From: Acidimicrobiaceae bacterium
GTDB lineage: Bacteria > Actinomycetota > Acidimicrobiia > Acidimicrobiales > RAAP-2
Direction: 5' to 3'
Length of the DNA stretch: 17,890 bases
Assembly (NCBI GenBank): GCA_003151555.1
Contig: PLXU01000176.1
Coordinates: forward strand, 1-17,890
Part shown: piece after piece, positions 1-7,640 of the stretch
How positions within the stretch are numbered: position 1 is the first letter of the stretch
Layout of the letters: the number at the start of each line of letters is the position of its first letter
Made by a program: the position numbers and the translations under genes
The notes under the pieces: model-generated
Database searches by the model: none
Told to the model about the DNA's origin: nothing
Seen by the model: the letters and a program-made list of their open reading frames with translations, nothing else

Positions 1-177
1 ATCATCGACGCCGTGCGCTGCGCCAAGGTCGCGCTCGACCGGGGCATCGGCGGACCGATCATCGGACCCTCGGCCTACTTCATGAAATCCCCGCCGGTGC
101 AGTTCCACGACGACGTGGCCCACGAAATGGTCGAGGCCTTCGCCAACGAGGCCGCCGAGAACGCGGTGTGGCCCTAG
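1..177 (+). CDS. ino1: Inositol-3-phosphate synthase, C-terminal end (partial)
   Basis: Frame 1 is open from the first base to a TAG at 175-177 and encodes the last 58 residues of a protein. The segment contains IDAVRCAKVALDRGIGG followed by SAYFMKSPPVQ, which I recognise as the conserved C-terminal part of actinobacterial myo-inositol-1-phosphate synthase. That enzyme is NAD-dependent and cytoplasmic, and it converts glucose 6-phosphate to inositol 3-phosphate, the precursor of phosphatidylinositol and mycothiol in Actinomycetota. The N-terminal NAD-binding part and the start lie outside the window. The gene is followed by a hairpin at 194-219 and then by a gene on the opposite strand, so it ends its transcription unit. 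The assignment rests on a short but characteristic segment. Confidence 0.85.
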   Translation: MIDAVRCAKVALDRGIGGPIIGPSAYFMKSPPVQFHDDVAHEMVEAFANEAAENAVWP

Positions 178-193
178 GTCTCAGCCAACGCGT

Positions 194-219
194 AACCCTC
201 GCGCTTCGCTCTCAGGGTT
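194..219 (+). terminator. Hairpin after ino1, probable terminator without T-tract
   Basis: AACCCT (194-199) pairs with AGGGTT (214-219), and inside it GCG (201-203) pairs with CGC (207-209) around a CTT loop. It starts 16 bases after the ino1 stop. No T-run follows, which is common for actinobacterial terminators but makes the call less certain. The rest of the 178-274 gap shows nothing else I can name. Confidence 0.45.
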
Positions 220-256
220 GGTCGTACGAAGTGCAACGCCCCTAGCTCTCCAGTTA

Positions 257-291
257 GACAGGTGACCTCGACTACTACGACGTCACTTGTC
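257..291. terminator. Ten-base-pair hairpin spanning the lipoprotein stop codon
   Basis: GACAGGTGAC (257-266) pairs with GTCACTTGTC (282-291) over ten positions, one of them a G-T pair, with a 15-base loop. The stop codon of the minus-strand lipoprotein gene (275-277) lies in the loop, and the right arm is made of its last sense codons. It could end transcription of both converging genes. No T-run is present on either side. Confidence 0.4.
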
Positions 292-1189
292 CTTCGAGTT
301 CTTGAATCAATGCGAGTGTCAGCACCGTCGCTTCGGTGGGGGCCGCGACAGTGACGGTGTCGTGCGCCACGGTCGCGTCGACTTCCAGGGTCGCGTTGCC
401 GGAAGAGCCGTTCGGTGCGGTGACCTTGATGGACCCTCCCGTCGCTGTCGAACCGGACAACGTGACGCCCAGGGTGTAGGTGCCGTGCACCTTGCCAGTG
501 TGAAACGAGAAGGCCGAAAACGAGGAGCCCGTGTTAGTCCCCTCAGCCTGGGCCACCACCGGCAACACGGCCTTGGCAATCGAGGCGAGCGTGCCGGTCT
601 GCGAGTACCCACCGCCCGGCAGCGTCGTGTACGGGGTGGCTTCAATCACTTTGGTCAGGCTCTTAAGTAGTGCCTGGACCAAGGCCTGCTCTTTCGCAGT
701 CTGGGCCTCGGTCGGCGTGCTGGAGGGCACCAATGAGGTGATGAGGCTCTGGGGAACCTCGAACCAACGATTGTCGACGACCAGCTCGATAGCCGCGAGC
801 TTTTGCGGGGTCAGACCCAGGCCCGGGATGTTCGCGAGCGGCTGCGCGTTGAACTCAAAGTAGAGGTTCGTGCCCACCTCTCGCAAGGCCAACAGAGTTT
901 GGTTGGCCACGTTGACGTCGATCTCGGAGTCGATGTTGCCGACCGACTGCGAAAGCGCTTGGCCGGTAGTGCTCGCCTCAATCACGTTGTACGAGAACCC
1001 GGCCAGGATCTGTTGGACCTGTTGGGAACCGGCGCCCGCGAATGTCGCGGTGAGGTGTACTTGAAGGTACGGCGACGCGCCCAGTGACGACACCGCCCCG
1101 TCCAATGACGCGCTGGCCCCGCAGGCGGCGAGCGTGAGGGATGCGGCCACCGCTCCCACTGAAAAAACCTTCCAGTCAGACTTCTTCAC
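275..1189 (-). CDS. Lipoprotein of unknown function
   Basis: The protein has 304 residues and starts at GTG 1189-1187, preceded by an AGGGGG ribosome binding site. Upstream in-frame sequence is open but carries no lipoprotein signal. The start is chosen because it gives a short basic N-terminus (VKKSDWK), a hydrophobic segment and the lipobox LAAC with the lipidated cysteine at residue 23. The mature part is rich in Ala, Gly, Ser, Thr and Val, has no further cysteine, and includes segments such as TNLYFEF and NRWFEVPQSL. These loosely recall the beta-sheet lipoproteins of the LppX/LprG type, but I do not claim membership. It is probably exported and anchored to the outer face of the membrane. 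It stands alone, convergent with ino1 and 217 bases downstream of cca. Function is unknown. Confidence 0.75.
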   Translation of the reverse strand: MKKSDWKVFSVGAVAASLTLAACGASASLDGAVSSLGASPYLQVHLTATFAGAGSQQVQQILAGFSYNVIEASTTGQALSQSVGNIDSEIDVNVANQTLLALREVGTNLYFEFNAQPLANIPGLGLTPQKLAAIELVVDNRWFEVPQSLITSLVPSSTPTEAQTAKEQALVQALLKSLTKVIEATPYTTLPGGGYSQTGTLASIAKAVLPVVAQAEGTNTGSSFSAFSFHTGKVHGTYTLGVTLSGSTATGGSIKVTAPNGSSGNATLEVDATVAHDTVTVAAPTEATVLTLALIQELEGQVTS

Positions 1190-1285
1190 AGCGCCCCCTC
1201 TATTGGCGTCGAACTCACGTTCCACGGGCTCAAAGCCAGTTTTGACCGAATGGCCGCCCCTCTGGGTGGAACCGCTCTTCGCAGA

Positions 1286-1316
1286 AATGTAGCAGTGCGC
1301 CCGCAAAAATACCCAA
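1286..1316 (-). promoter_or_regulatory. Weak candidate promoter for the lipoprotein gene
   Basis: On the minus strand TACATT (1286-1291) fits a -10 element, with TTGGGT (1311-1316) as a poor -35 at 19-base spacing. It lies in the otherwise featureless, relatively AT-rich 1190-1406 gap and would give a leader of about 90 bases. This is an inference from two short motifs. Confidence 0.25.
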
Positions 1317-1406
1317 ATATTGTGCCAGATGTGTCGATTAAGCCCATTATTTAGAGAGAATCGGCCCCGAGACGATCGCGGAACCTCGTGACGGCGTTTC
1401 GGGCGC

Positions 1407-2825
1407 TTACTGGTCAGCCCACCACTCTCGCAGCCGGACCTGCGCTTCGGCAACGCTAATTTCACCCTCGTCGAGACGAATCTCCATCAGGAAGTCCAGC
1501 GCCCGGCCCACCGCGGGACTGGGCGCGATGCCCAACAACTTCATCACCGCAACGCCGTCAAGTGCGGGGCGCAGCCGGCTGAGATCCTCTTGGGCGGCCA
1601 GCTCGTCAATGCGCACCTCGAGTTCATCCATGCGCTGGGCCAGGGTGGCGGCCTTGCGCGCGTTGCGCGTCGTGCAGTCACAGCGGGTCAGTTCGTTGAG
1701 CTCATCGAGCAGGTGACCGGCGTCGCGCACGTAGCGACGTACGGCCTTATCGCTCCAACCCATCTTGTACGTGTGAAAACGCAGATGCAGCTCGACCAGC
1801 GTGCTCACGTCGTCGACCACCTCCTGGGCGTACTTGAGCGCGACCATGCGCTTCGCCGTCATCTTGGCGCCCACCACTTCGTGGAAGCGGAAGGTCACGC
1901 CCTCGTCGGTAATTTCGCGCGTCGCGGGCTTGCCGATGTCGTGAAACAGCGCCGCCAGTCGCAGCACGAGGCGCGGCGAAATCTTGTCCACCACGGCCCA
2001 GGTGTGCTTCAGCACGTCCTTGTGGCGTTGGATGGGGTCCTGCTCGAGCTGCAACTTCGGCAGCTCGGGGAAAAAGTGATCGGCCAGACCCGTGCGCACG
2101 ATGAAGTCGAGTCCGACGGAGGGTTGCTCGGTCATCAGCAACAAGTCCAATTCGTTGCGGATTCGCTCGGCCGAGACCTTGGTGAGCCGCTCGGCCATCT
2201 TGGTCGCCGCCGCCTCGATCGACTCGTCAATGCGCAGCGCGAACCGGGCCGCGAACCGGGCGGCACGCAGCATTCGTAGAGGATCGTCACTAAATAGGAT
2301 TTCGGGGTCGGTGGGGGTGCGAAGCACCCCTTCGTGCAGGTCGGCGAAGCCGTTGTAGAAGTCGAAGAGCGTTTGCACCCCCGCCAAATTGGTCCCCAGC
2401 GCGATCACGTCCAGTGCGAGGGCGTTCATCGTAAAGTCGCGACGGCTCAGATCGACCTCTAAGGAATCACCCCATTCAACCGAAGGCTTGCGCGAGTGGT
2501 CGACGTACGCCTCGGATCGGAACGTCGTGATCTCAACCTTGATGCCGCTCTCGCGCAGGACGCCGCCGATGGTGCCGAAGGCTCGGCCCTGCTCCCACAG
2601 CGACGCGCACAGTGGAGCCAGAAGCCGTGCAATGTCGTCAGGTCGCGCGTTCGTGGTGAAATCAATTTCGAAGTCCTCGCCCGGGGCCTGGTCCAGCACG
2701 GCGTCTCGAATCGAACCCCCCACCGCGTAGAGGCTGAAGCCCGCGTCGCCAAATGCGAGCGCGAGCGGAGCCGAAAGTCGAGCGATCTCGTTGAGGCGAT
2801 CGTGGACCTGTTCATATGTTGTCAC
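1407..2825 (-). CDS. cca: CCA tRNA nucleotidyltransferase (class II, with HD domain)
   Basis: A 472-residue protein starting at GTG 2825-2823. The upstream in-frame extension to 3005 runs into the divergent gene and carries no domain, so it is rejected. The enzyme adds or repairs the 3'-terminal CCA of tRNA from CTP and ATP. Visible features are GGSIRD at residues 36-41, the head-domain metal site FEIDFTT at 52-58, the LSRRDFTMNALALD motif, the RMLRAARFAARF nucleotide-recognition helix region, and a C-terminal HD phosphohydrolase domain with LFHDIGKP. The usual DxD metal site reads ExD (E53, D55), a conservative change discussed in the findings. Mycobacteria carry the orthologous gene (pcnA) at the same relative position. 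The ribosome binding site is weak, and TACCCT nine bases upstream suggests a near-leaderless mRNA. It is divergent from the DUF6049 gene. Confidence 0.93.
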   Translation of the reverse strand: MTTYEQVHDRLNEIARLSAPLALAFGDAGFSLYAVGGSIRDAVLDQAPGEDFEIDFTTNARPDDIARLLAPLCASLWEQGRAFGTIGGVLRESGIKVEITTFRSEAYVDHSRKPSVEWGDSLEVDLSRRDFTMNALALDVIALGTNLAGVQTLFDFYNGFADLHEGVLRTPTDPEILFSDDPLRMLRAARFAARFALRIDESIEAAATKMAERLTKVSAERIRNELDLLLMTEQPSVGLDFIVRTGLADHFFPELPKLQLEQDPIQRHKDVLKHTWAVVDKISPRLVLRLAALFHDIGKPATREITDEGVTFRFHEVVGAKMTAKRMVALKYAQEVVDDVSTLVELHLRFHTYKMGWSDKAVRRYVRDAGHLLDELNELTRCDCTTRNARKAATLAQRMDELEVRIDELAAQEDLSRLRPALDGVAVMKLLGIAPSPAVGRALDFLMEIRLDEGEISVAEAQVRLREWWADQ

Positions 2826-2834
2826 TGCGAATGA

Positions 2835-2840
2835 AGGGTA
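2835..2840 (-). promoter_or_regulatory. Candidate -10 element of cca
   Basis: TACCCT on the minus strand fits the actinobacterial TANNNT pattern and ends nine bases before the GTG start. No Shine-Dalgarno sequence and no good -35 are visible. The 60-bp gap must serve two divergent genes. On the plus strand TAGCCT (2874-2879) occupies the matching place before the DUF6049 start. Confidence 0.35.
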
Positions 2841-2885
2841 GTGGTCGCCCGAGTTGACGCGACACCCCAGGTAGCCTGTAGCAGC

Positions 2886-4847
2886 ATGTTCCACCGATTT
2901 CCGACCTGGTGGCGGGCGCTCGGCGTCGTACTCCTCAGCCTCGCAACGGTGACGTGGCCATCGGCCGCGCAGGCTCGAACGACGTCGTCGTTCAAAGTGG
3001 CCCACCAGGGGGCCTGGGTCACCCTGTCGCGCGCCGGACGGGCCCGACTCGGGGTCACCCTAGAGTTGCGAGCACCCCACGAAAGTGCGGTCGCGCAACT
3101 CTCGCTCTTTCCTCGAATCGACACCCGTGCTCAGATCACTCCCCTGATCAACGGCATCGGAACCCACGTGCCCGCGGCCTCCACCAGCGCCACGATCAGC
3201 CTCGACTGCGCGACGCGGCGCTCGATCTCACTGACGGTGGCGCTCTTCACCCGCACACCCGCGCGCCAGGCCAGCGTCTGTGGTTCGCACGCCGTGCGCC
3301 TACATCTTCCGTGTTCTGGGGCGAGCTGCGATGGCGTGTACCCACTGCGCTACTCGGTTACGTTGGCCGGCGCCACCACCGTTAAGTGGTCCCTCGTCGC
3401 AGTTCAGGCCACGAACGTTGCTCGTCCCCTGCGCCTCAACTGGATTGAAACCTTCGAGCCTTCAGTACTCCAGAATCCTGGGCGAACCGTCGCCGTGCTC
3501 GACGCGATTGCCCGCTACCGAGCGTTACCCATCACTCTGGGCGCGGACTACCGAACGCTCGCGCGGTTAATGCCCCTGGCAAAAACGCCCAGTGGCGAAC
3601 AGATGGACGTCGCGCTGGTCAAGGCCCTCGCCAGCCCGCTGCATCGCGCCGTTGCGGCCCCGCCAGGCAACATTGACTTCGGCGGCCTAGTGGCCAACGG
3701 GCTAACGACCCAGGTGGCGCAGCAACTCGCCCTGTCGGCCGACTTCCTGCGAAAGATAACTGGCCGTTACGTCGACGGACAGGTGCTGCTCTCGGGGCGG
3801 CCTTCGCTCAGCAGCCTGGACGCGTTAGCCGGCGCCGGCGTGCGCGACGTCATCATTCCCGAATCGGCCCTGAGCGTGGCTCCTTCGACGACGCTCAATT
3901 GGGGGGCTCCCTTTCAACCCCAGGGCGCGCAGTCGCTGGGCGCCCTGAGCATCGACGGACCGCTCAGTCAACTGGCGACCGATGTCTCGATTGAACCGGG
4001 CCGGCGCGCCGCGATGACGGTGGCCACACTGGCCTTTCTCCATTTCGAAGCACCCGACGCCCCCGCCACTCGCAGCGTCGTGATGGTCACGTCCGCGGCC
4101 AGCACGCCCGCGAGCTACGTGGCCGATCTACTGGGTGGTCTGAACCACAATCCGTTCGTGGTCGCGAGCAGTCTCAGTCCTTCGTTTAATTCATCGCTCA
4201 TCGCCACCAACGGTGCCCCCGCCACTCGCACGCTGGTCACGTCGACGCCGACCACGTGGGCGCCCGTCAACGTCAGTTCGCTCATCACGCTCATCGGAGC
4301 GGTGACGAGCTACAACCGAGCGATGGCGTCATCCGGCATCTCCAGCACGCTGAGTGCCGACGTCGCCCAGAGCGAAGTGGTGGGCAGCACCAGCGGTCGC
4401 CAGACTGCGATTGCTCGCGCGCTCAATGCGCTTAACAGCCAACTCAACCTCTTTTCGGTCAACTCCAGCGCTATCACGTTGGCCGGGCCGGGCACCGCGC
4501 TGCCCATCACGATCTTGAGCCGGGCCAGCTACCCCGTTACCGTGGTGGTACACCTCATCGCCAGCGCACTCTCGTTTCCCAAGGGCGCCAACATCGTGAC
4601 CACGCTCGAATCGCCCACCACGGCGTTGCGCGTGCCCACCTCCAACCACCGCGGCAGCAGCCTCACCCTCCAGGTCGTCATCACCACGCCCAATGACCAG
4701 GTCGTGCTCGCTCGATCCGCCCTCCAGGTGCGCATCGCGGGAACTTCGGTCGTTGGCTATCTCTTGACGATCGGCTCGCTATTGGTCTTGGCCTACTGGT
4801 GGTTTCGCACCAATCGCCGCCGTCCCAAGGGACGCCACGCCAGATGA
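2886..4847 (+). CDS. DUF6049 family secreted, membrane-anchored protein
   Basis: A 653-residue protein starting at ATG 2886. An earlier in-frame start at 2841 would add 15 residues before the signal peptide and is rejected. Residues 1-30 form a signal peptide (basic start, VVLLSLATV core, likely cleavage after AQA). A single hydrophobic helix near the C-terminus (about residues 622-641, GYLLTIGSLLVLAYWW) is followed by an arginine-rich tail, giving a large extracytoplasmic domain on a C-terminal anchor. In Actinomycetota a protein of this build sits directly before murJ (Rv3909 in M. tuberculosis). Its biochemical role is not established. Its last bases overlap the murJ start (ATGA), implying translational coupling and a role linked to the cell envelope. 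I see no catalytic motif. Confidence 0.85.
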   Translation: MFHRFPTWWRALGVVLLSLATVTWPSAAQARTTSSFKVAHQGAWVTLSRAGRARLGVTLELRAPHESAVAQLSLFPRIDTRAQITPLINGIGTHVPAASTSATISLDCATRRSISLTVALFTRTPARQASVCGSHAVRLHLPCSGASCDGVYPLRYSVTLAGATTVKWSLVAVQATNVARPLRLNWIETFEPSVLQNPGRTVAVLDAIARYRALPITLGADYRTLARLMPLAKTPSGEQMDVALVKALASPLHRAVAAPPGNIDFGGLVANGLTTQVAQQLALSADFLRKITGRYVDGQVLLSGRPSLSSLDALAGAGVRDVIIPESALSVAPSTTLNWGAPFQPQGAQSLGALSIDGPLSQLATDVSIEPGRRAAMTVATLAFLHFEAPDAPATRSVVMVTSAASTPASYVADLLGGLNHNPFVVASSLSPSFNSSLIATNGAPATRTLVTSTPTTWAPVNVSSLITLIGAVTSYNRAMASSGISSTLSADVAQSEVVGSTSGRQTAIARALNALNSQLNLFSVNSSAITLAGPGTALPITILSRASYPVTVVVHLIASALSFPKGANIVTTLESPTTALRVPTSNHRGSSLTLQVVITTPNDQVVLARSALQVRIAGTSVVGYLLTIGSLLVLAYWWFRTNRRRPKGRHAR

Positions 4848-6442
4848 GTCCGAGCGCGTCGCACGGCACCCGGGTTTTCTCCATGGCTAGTGGAACGTTG
4901 GTGTCACGTCTGACGGGGCTGTTGCGCGTGCTCGTGCTCGCCTGGGTGCTCGGCTTCACGCCAATCGCCGACGCCTTCAACCTGGCCAACACCGTGCCCA
5001 ACATGTTGTTCGACCTCGTGCTCGGCGGCGTGCTGGGCGCCACGTTTATCCCCGTCTTCGTGGAACGACTCGCCCTCGACGGCGAGCGGCGGGCCTGGAA
5101 GTCAATTTCCAGCGTCATCACCGGGGCGCTCATGGTGCTCTTCGTGGCGTCAGTGCTCGCCTGGTTCACGGCGCCGTGGATCATCCAGGGCTTTACGGCC
5201 CTCAACCATTCCACCACCAGCGAGTCGCTGCACACTCTCACCCAGCAACGGGCCCTCGCCACATCGTTGCTGCGCTGGTTCGTTCCTCAGATCTTCTTCT
5301 ACGGCGTCATCGGCATCGCGACGGCGCTACTCAATATTCGCAATCGCTTCGCCCCGGGGTCGTGGGTGCCCATTGCCAACAACGCGGTCTGCATCGCGGT
5401 GCTGGTCTGGTTTCACCTCGTGGACCCCACCCCCACCCTGCACTCATTGCAGGGATCCAGTCACCTGATGTGGCTGGGCCTGGGCACCACGTTGGGCGTG
5501 GCGGTGCAGTTCCTCTGCTTACTGCCCGCCCTCGCGCGCAGCGACCTGTGGCGTCTGTCGTTTCGCTTTGACCGCAAGGACCCAGCCCTTCGCTCCATCA
5601 GCCGACTCGGCAGTTGGACGCTGCTGGTAGTGGTGGCCAATCAACTCTCGCTCTACGTGATCCTGGCCTTCGCTTTTGGTCTTCCGGGCAAGGGCAACGT
5701 CAGTGCGTACACCTATGGCTGGTCCCTCATGCAGATGCCCTACGCCGTGGTCGTCGTCTCTGTGCTGGGCGTGCTCACCCCACAATTGGCGGGGTACGCC
5801 ACGAACCAGGACTACGCGGGGCTCGCGGAGCGACTTCGCTTCGGGCTTCGCCAGTCACTCGTCATCATCATTCCCTGCGCGCTCGTCTTGGTGGTCTTCG
5901 CTCAACCGATCGTCGGAATCCTGTTAAAGCACGTCAATGACTCGAAGCACTGGTCGGTCGGCATCGTTCTGGCGGTCCTCGCGGCGGGGCTGCCGGGATT
6001 CACGGTCTTTCAGCTCTGCGTGCGCGGGCTGCAGTCAATGCAACGCGCCCGCGAGGTTTTCTACCTCTACGTGTTGCAGAACTTGCTCACGATAGCCCTG
6101 GCCATCGTCCTGGGTCGACACTCACTCGCCGGACTGATCTCGAGCATTTCGATCGCCTACAGCGCGGCCGCGATCATCGCGCTCTACGCACTATCTCGCC
6201 ACCAGGTCCGTATTGCCGCGGTCATCTGGGCCCGTCACGTGCGGCGCAGCCTGTGGGCCTCGCTCATCGCGACGCTGGTCATGGCGCTGATTTACTCATC
6301 GTCATCCTCGACGCATGGCGCGGGCCTCATCGGTCGATTCTTCGGCGCCGCGGCGGCGGGCGTGGTCGCCTACATTACGGTAGTAGTGCTCGCCCAGCGC
6401 AGCGTTGCCCGACGTTCCGCGAGAGGTGTGAGGCTCGAGTAG
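4844..6442 (+). CDS. murJ: Lipid II flippase MurJ (MviN family)
   Basis: A 532-residue polytopic membrane protein starting at ATG 4844, which overlaps the upstream TGA as ATGA. ATG 4883 (MASGTLVSRLTGLLRV) is a possible alternative. MurJ moves the peptidoglycan precursor lipid II across the cytoplasmic membrane. Support comes from the N-terminal SRLTGLLRV motif, ADAFNLANTVPNMLFDLVLGG of the first helices, roughly fourteen hydrophobic segments, and the length typical of the MviN domain alone. It ends right after the membrane domain (RSVARRSARGVRLE). It therefore lacks the cytoplasmic pseudokinase and extracellular domains fused to the mycobacterial protein, so the FhaA-type control described there cannot apply in the same form. 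DegV follows after 13 bases. Confidence 0.95.
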   Translation: MSPSASHGTRVFSMASGTLVSRLTGLLRVLVLAWVLGFTPIADAFNLANTVPNMLFDLVLGGVLGATFIPVFVERLALDGERRAWKSISSVITGALMVLFVASVLAWFTAPWIIQGFTALNHSTTSESLHTLTQQRALATSLLRWFVPQIFFYGVIGIATALLNIRNRFAPGSWVPIANNAVCIAVLVWFHLVDPTPTLHSLQGSSHLMWLGLGTTLGVAVQFLCLLPALARSDLWRLSFRFDRKDPALRSISRLGSWTLLVVVANQLSLYVILAFAFGLPGKGNVSAYTYGWSLMQMPYAVVVVSVLGVLTPQLAGYATNQDYAGLAERLRFGLRQSLVIIIPCALVLVVFAQPIVGILLKHVNDSKHWSVGIVLAVLAAGLPGFTVFQLCVRGLQSMQRAREVFYLYVLQNLLTIALAIVLGRHSLAGLISSISIAYSAAAIIALYALSRHQVRIAAVIWARHVRRSLWASLIATLVMALIYSSSSSTHGAGLIGRFFGAAAAGVVAYITVVVLAQRSVARRSARGVRLE

Positions 6443-6455
6443 TTAAGGGGGGGAC

Positions 6456-7295
6456 GTGGCCAACGTACGGGTTATCAGTGACAGCAGTTGTGATCTTCCC
6501 GAAGAGCTGGTGCGCCGTCTCGACATCGAGATTGTCTCGCTCAGCATTCGCTTTGGCGACGAAGAATTCACCGACCGCGTTGACTTGACGCCGGCCGAGT
6601 TTTGGGCCAAGTGCAAGGCCTCCAAGACTCTGCCCGCGACCGCCGCACCGTCGCCCGGTTCCTTCCAAGGCGCCTACGAGAGTGCGCTCGCGAGCGGTTG
6701 CGACGGCGTGATCGTGCTCACGCTCTCGGCCGCGCTGTCGGCCACCCACCAGGCGGCGGTGATCGCAAGCGAAGCGGTAGCCGGAAAGATAGCGGTGCGC
6801 GTGGTCGACTCCCAGGCGGCGTCCATGGCGCTCGGCCTGCTGGTGCTGGACGTGGCCGAGATGGCCCAGACCGGCGCGAGCCTCGAAGAGCTGGTCGAGC
6901 ACGCCGAGGCGCTCATTTCCAAAGTGGGCGTCATCGCGATGCTCGACACGCTCGAGCACCTGGTGAAGGGCGGCCGGGTCGGTGGCGCCCGGGCCCTGAT
7001 CGGTCAAGTGTTGGCGATAAAACCATTGATCGAATTGCGCAACGGGGTGGTCGCCGAGGCCGGCCGACAACGAACGCGCGCCAAGGCGCTGGCCGCGATT
7101 ACCGCGGTTGTTCGCACCCACGCTCCCCTGCGTCGCATGGCCGTGGTGCACGGCGACTCCAACGAACTCAAAGCCCTCGAGGCGCTGGTGGCCGACATCC
7201 CCACCGAGTTTGCACTGATCGTCGCCGACATGGGTCCCACCGTGGGCACGCACGGCGGACCGGGAATTATTGGCGTCGCCTGGCTCGAGACGTAG
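6456..7295 (+). CDS. DegV family fatty-acid-binding protein
   Basis: A 279-residue protein starting at GTG 6456, four bases past a strong AAGGGGGGG ribosome binding site. The N-terminal VISDSSCDLP is the DegV signature. It is followed by TAAPSPGSF (family form near TSQPSP) and by LTLSAALSATHQAA, the loop that in DegV proteins normally reads LSSGLSGT and contacts the bound fatty acid. Here one loop serine is replaced by alanine. The second domain includes DTLEHLVKGGRVGGARALIG, also typical. Family members bind a single fatty acid, and in Firmicutes a homologue (FakB) presents it to the kinase FakA. No kinase gene is in this window. Its placement 13 bases after murJ suggests co-transcription. 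Confidence 0.9.
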   Translation: MANVRVISDSSCDLPEELVRRLDIEIVSLSIRFGDEEFTDRVDLTPAEFWAKCKASKTLPATAAPSPGSFQGAYESALASGCDGVIVLTLSAALSATHQAAVIASEAVAGKIAVRVVDSQAASMALGLLVLDVAEMAQTGASLEELVEHAEALISKVGVIAMLDTLEHLVKGGRVGGARALIGQVLAIKPLIELRNGVVAEAGRQRTRAKALAAITAVVRTHAPLRRMAVVHGDSNELKALEALVADIPTEFALIVADMGPTVGTHGGPGIIGVAWLET

Positions 7296-7310
7296 GTCAC
7301 GCGGCGCCGC

Positions 7311-7316
7311 TAAGTT
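7311..7316 (+). promoter_or_regulatory. Candidate -10 element of a leaderless transcript
   Basis: TAAGTT (TANNNT) ends six bases before GTG 7323, and no ribosome binding site lies between. This is the geometry of a leaderless actinobacterial mRNA starting at or near the GTG. A matching -35 is not evident. Confidence 0.45.
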
Positions 7317-7322
7317 CTAAGC

Positions 7323-7640
7323 GTGAGCGAAGCAACCGAACCACGCGAGCCTGACTTCGTCGACAAGGCCCTGCACTCGTTTGACCACGCCCTGGACGTG
7401 GTGCACGACAAGGTGCTTCGCCCGATCCTGCTGGTGGGCCGGGCCCTGGCGTTCGGATTCATCATCTTGCTCGCGGTCCTGGTGCTCCTGGTGGCCCTCG
7501 TCATCGGCATCATCCGCCTGCTGGACGTTTATGCTTTCTCGAGCCACGAGTGGCTAAGTTACGCGGTTATCGGAGCCCTCAGCCTGCTCGGCGGCCTCAT
7601 GATTTGGCGGCGACGCCGACCCATCGATACAAGGAAGTAA
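7323..7640 (+). CDS. Small two-helix membrane protein of unknown function
   Basis: A 105-residue protein starting at GTG 7323 and ending in a TAA that shares its last A with the trxB start. Residues 1-35 are polar and charged with a possible amphipathic helix (FVDKALHSFDHALDVVHDKVL). Hydrophobic helices lie at about 38-66 and 78-95, and a basic tail (WRRRRPIDTRK) suggests the C-terminus is cytoplasmic. The build recalls small actinobacterial proteins annotated as phage-holin-superfamily, but I see no specific motif and do not assign that function. It is tightly joined to thioredoxin reductase, probably by translational coupling, and may have its own leaderless promoter. Confidence 0.7.
   Translation: MSEATEPREPDFVDKALHSFDHALDVVHDKVLRPILLVGRALAFGFIILLAVLVLLVALVIGIIRLLDVYAFSSHEWLSYAVIGALSLLGGLMIWRRRRPIDTRK

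Noticed and set aside
1310..1345. TGGCAC-AATAT-TTGGG on the minus strand, resembling a sigma-54 promoter
   Set aside because: Actinomycetota generally lack sigma-54 and the -12 element does not match TTGC.
1190..1465. N-terminal extension of the lipoprotein frame by 92 codons
   Set aside because: It overlaps the end of cca and would bury the signal peptide and lipobox inside the protein. The GTG at 1189 has a good ribosome binding site.
2826..3005. N-terminal extension of cca by 60 codons
   Set aside because: It overlaps the start of the divergent DUF6049 gene and precedes the usual N-terminus of the family without any domain.
6375..7253. Open frame of 292 codons on the minus strand opposite degV
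   Set aside because: DegV on the plus strand has family motifs over its full length. The antisense frame has a His/Gly/Arg-rich shadow composition and no motif.
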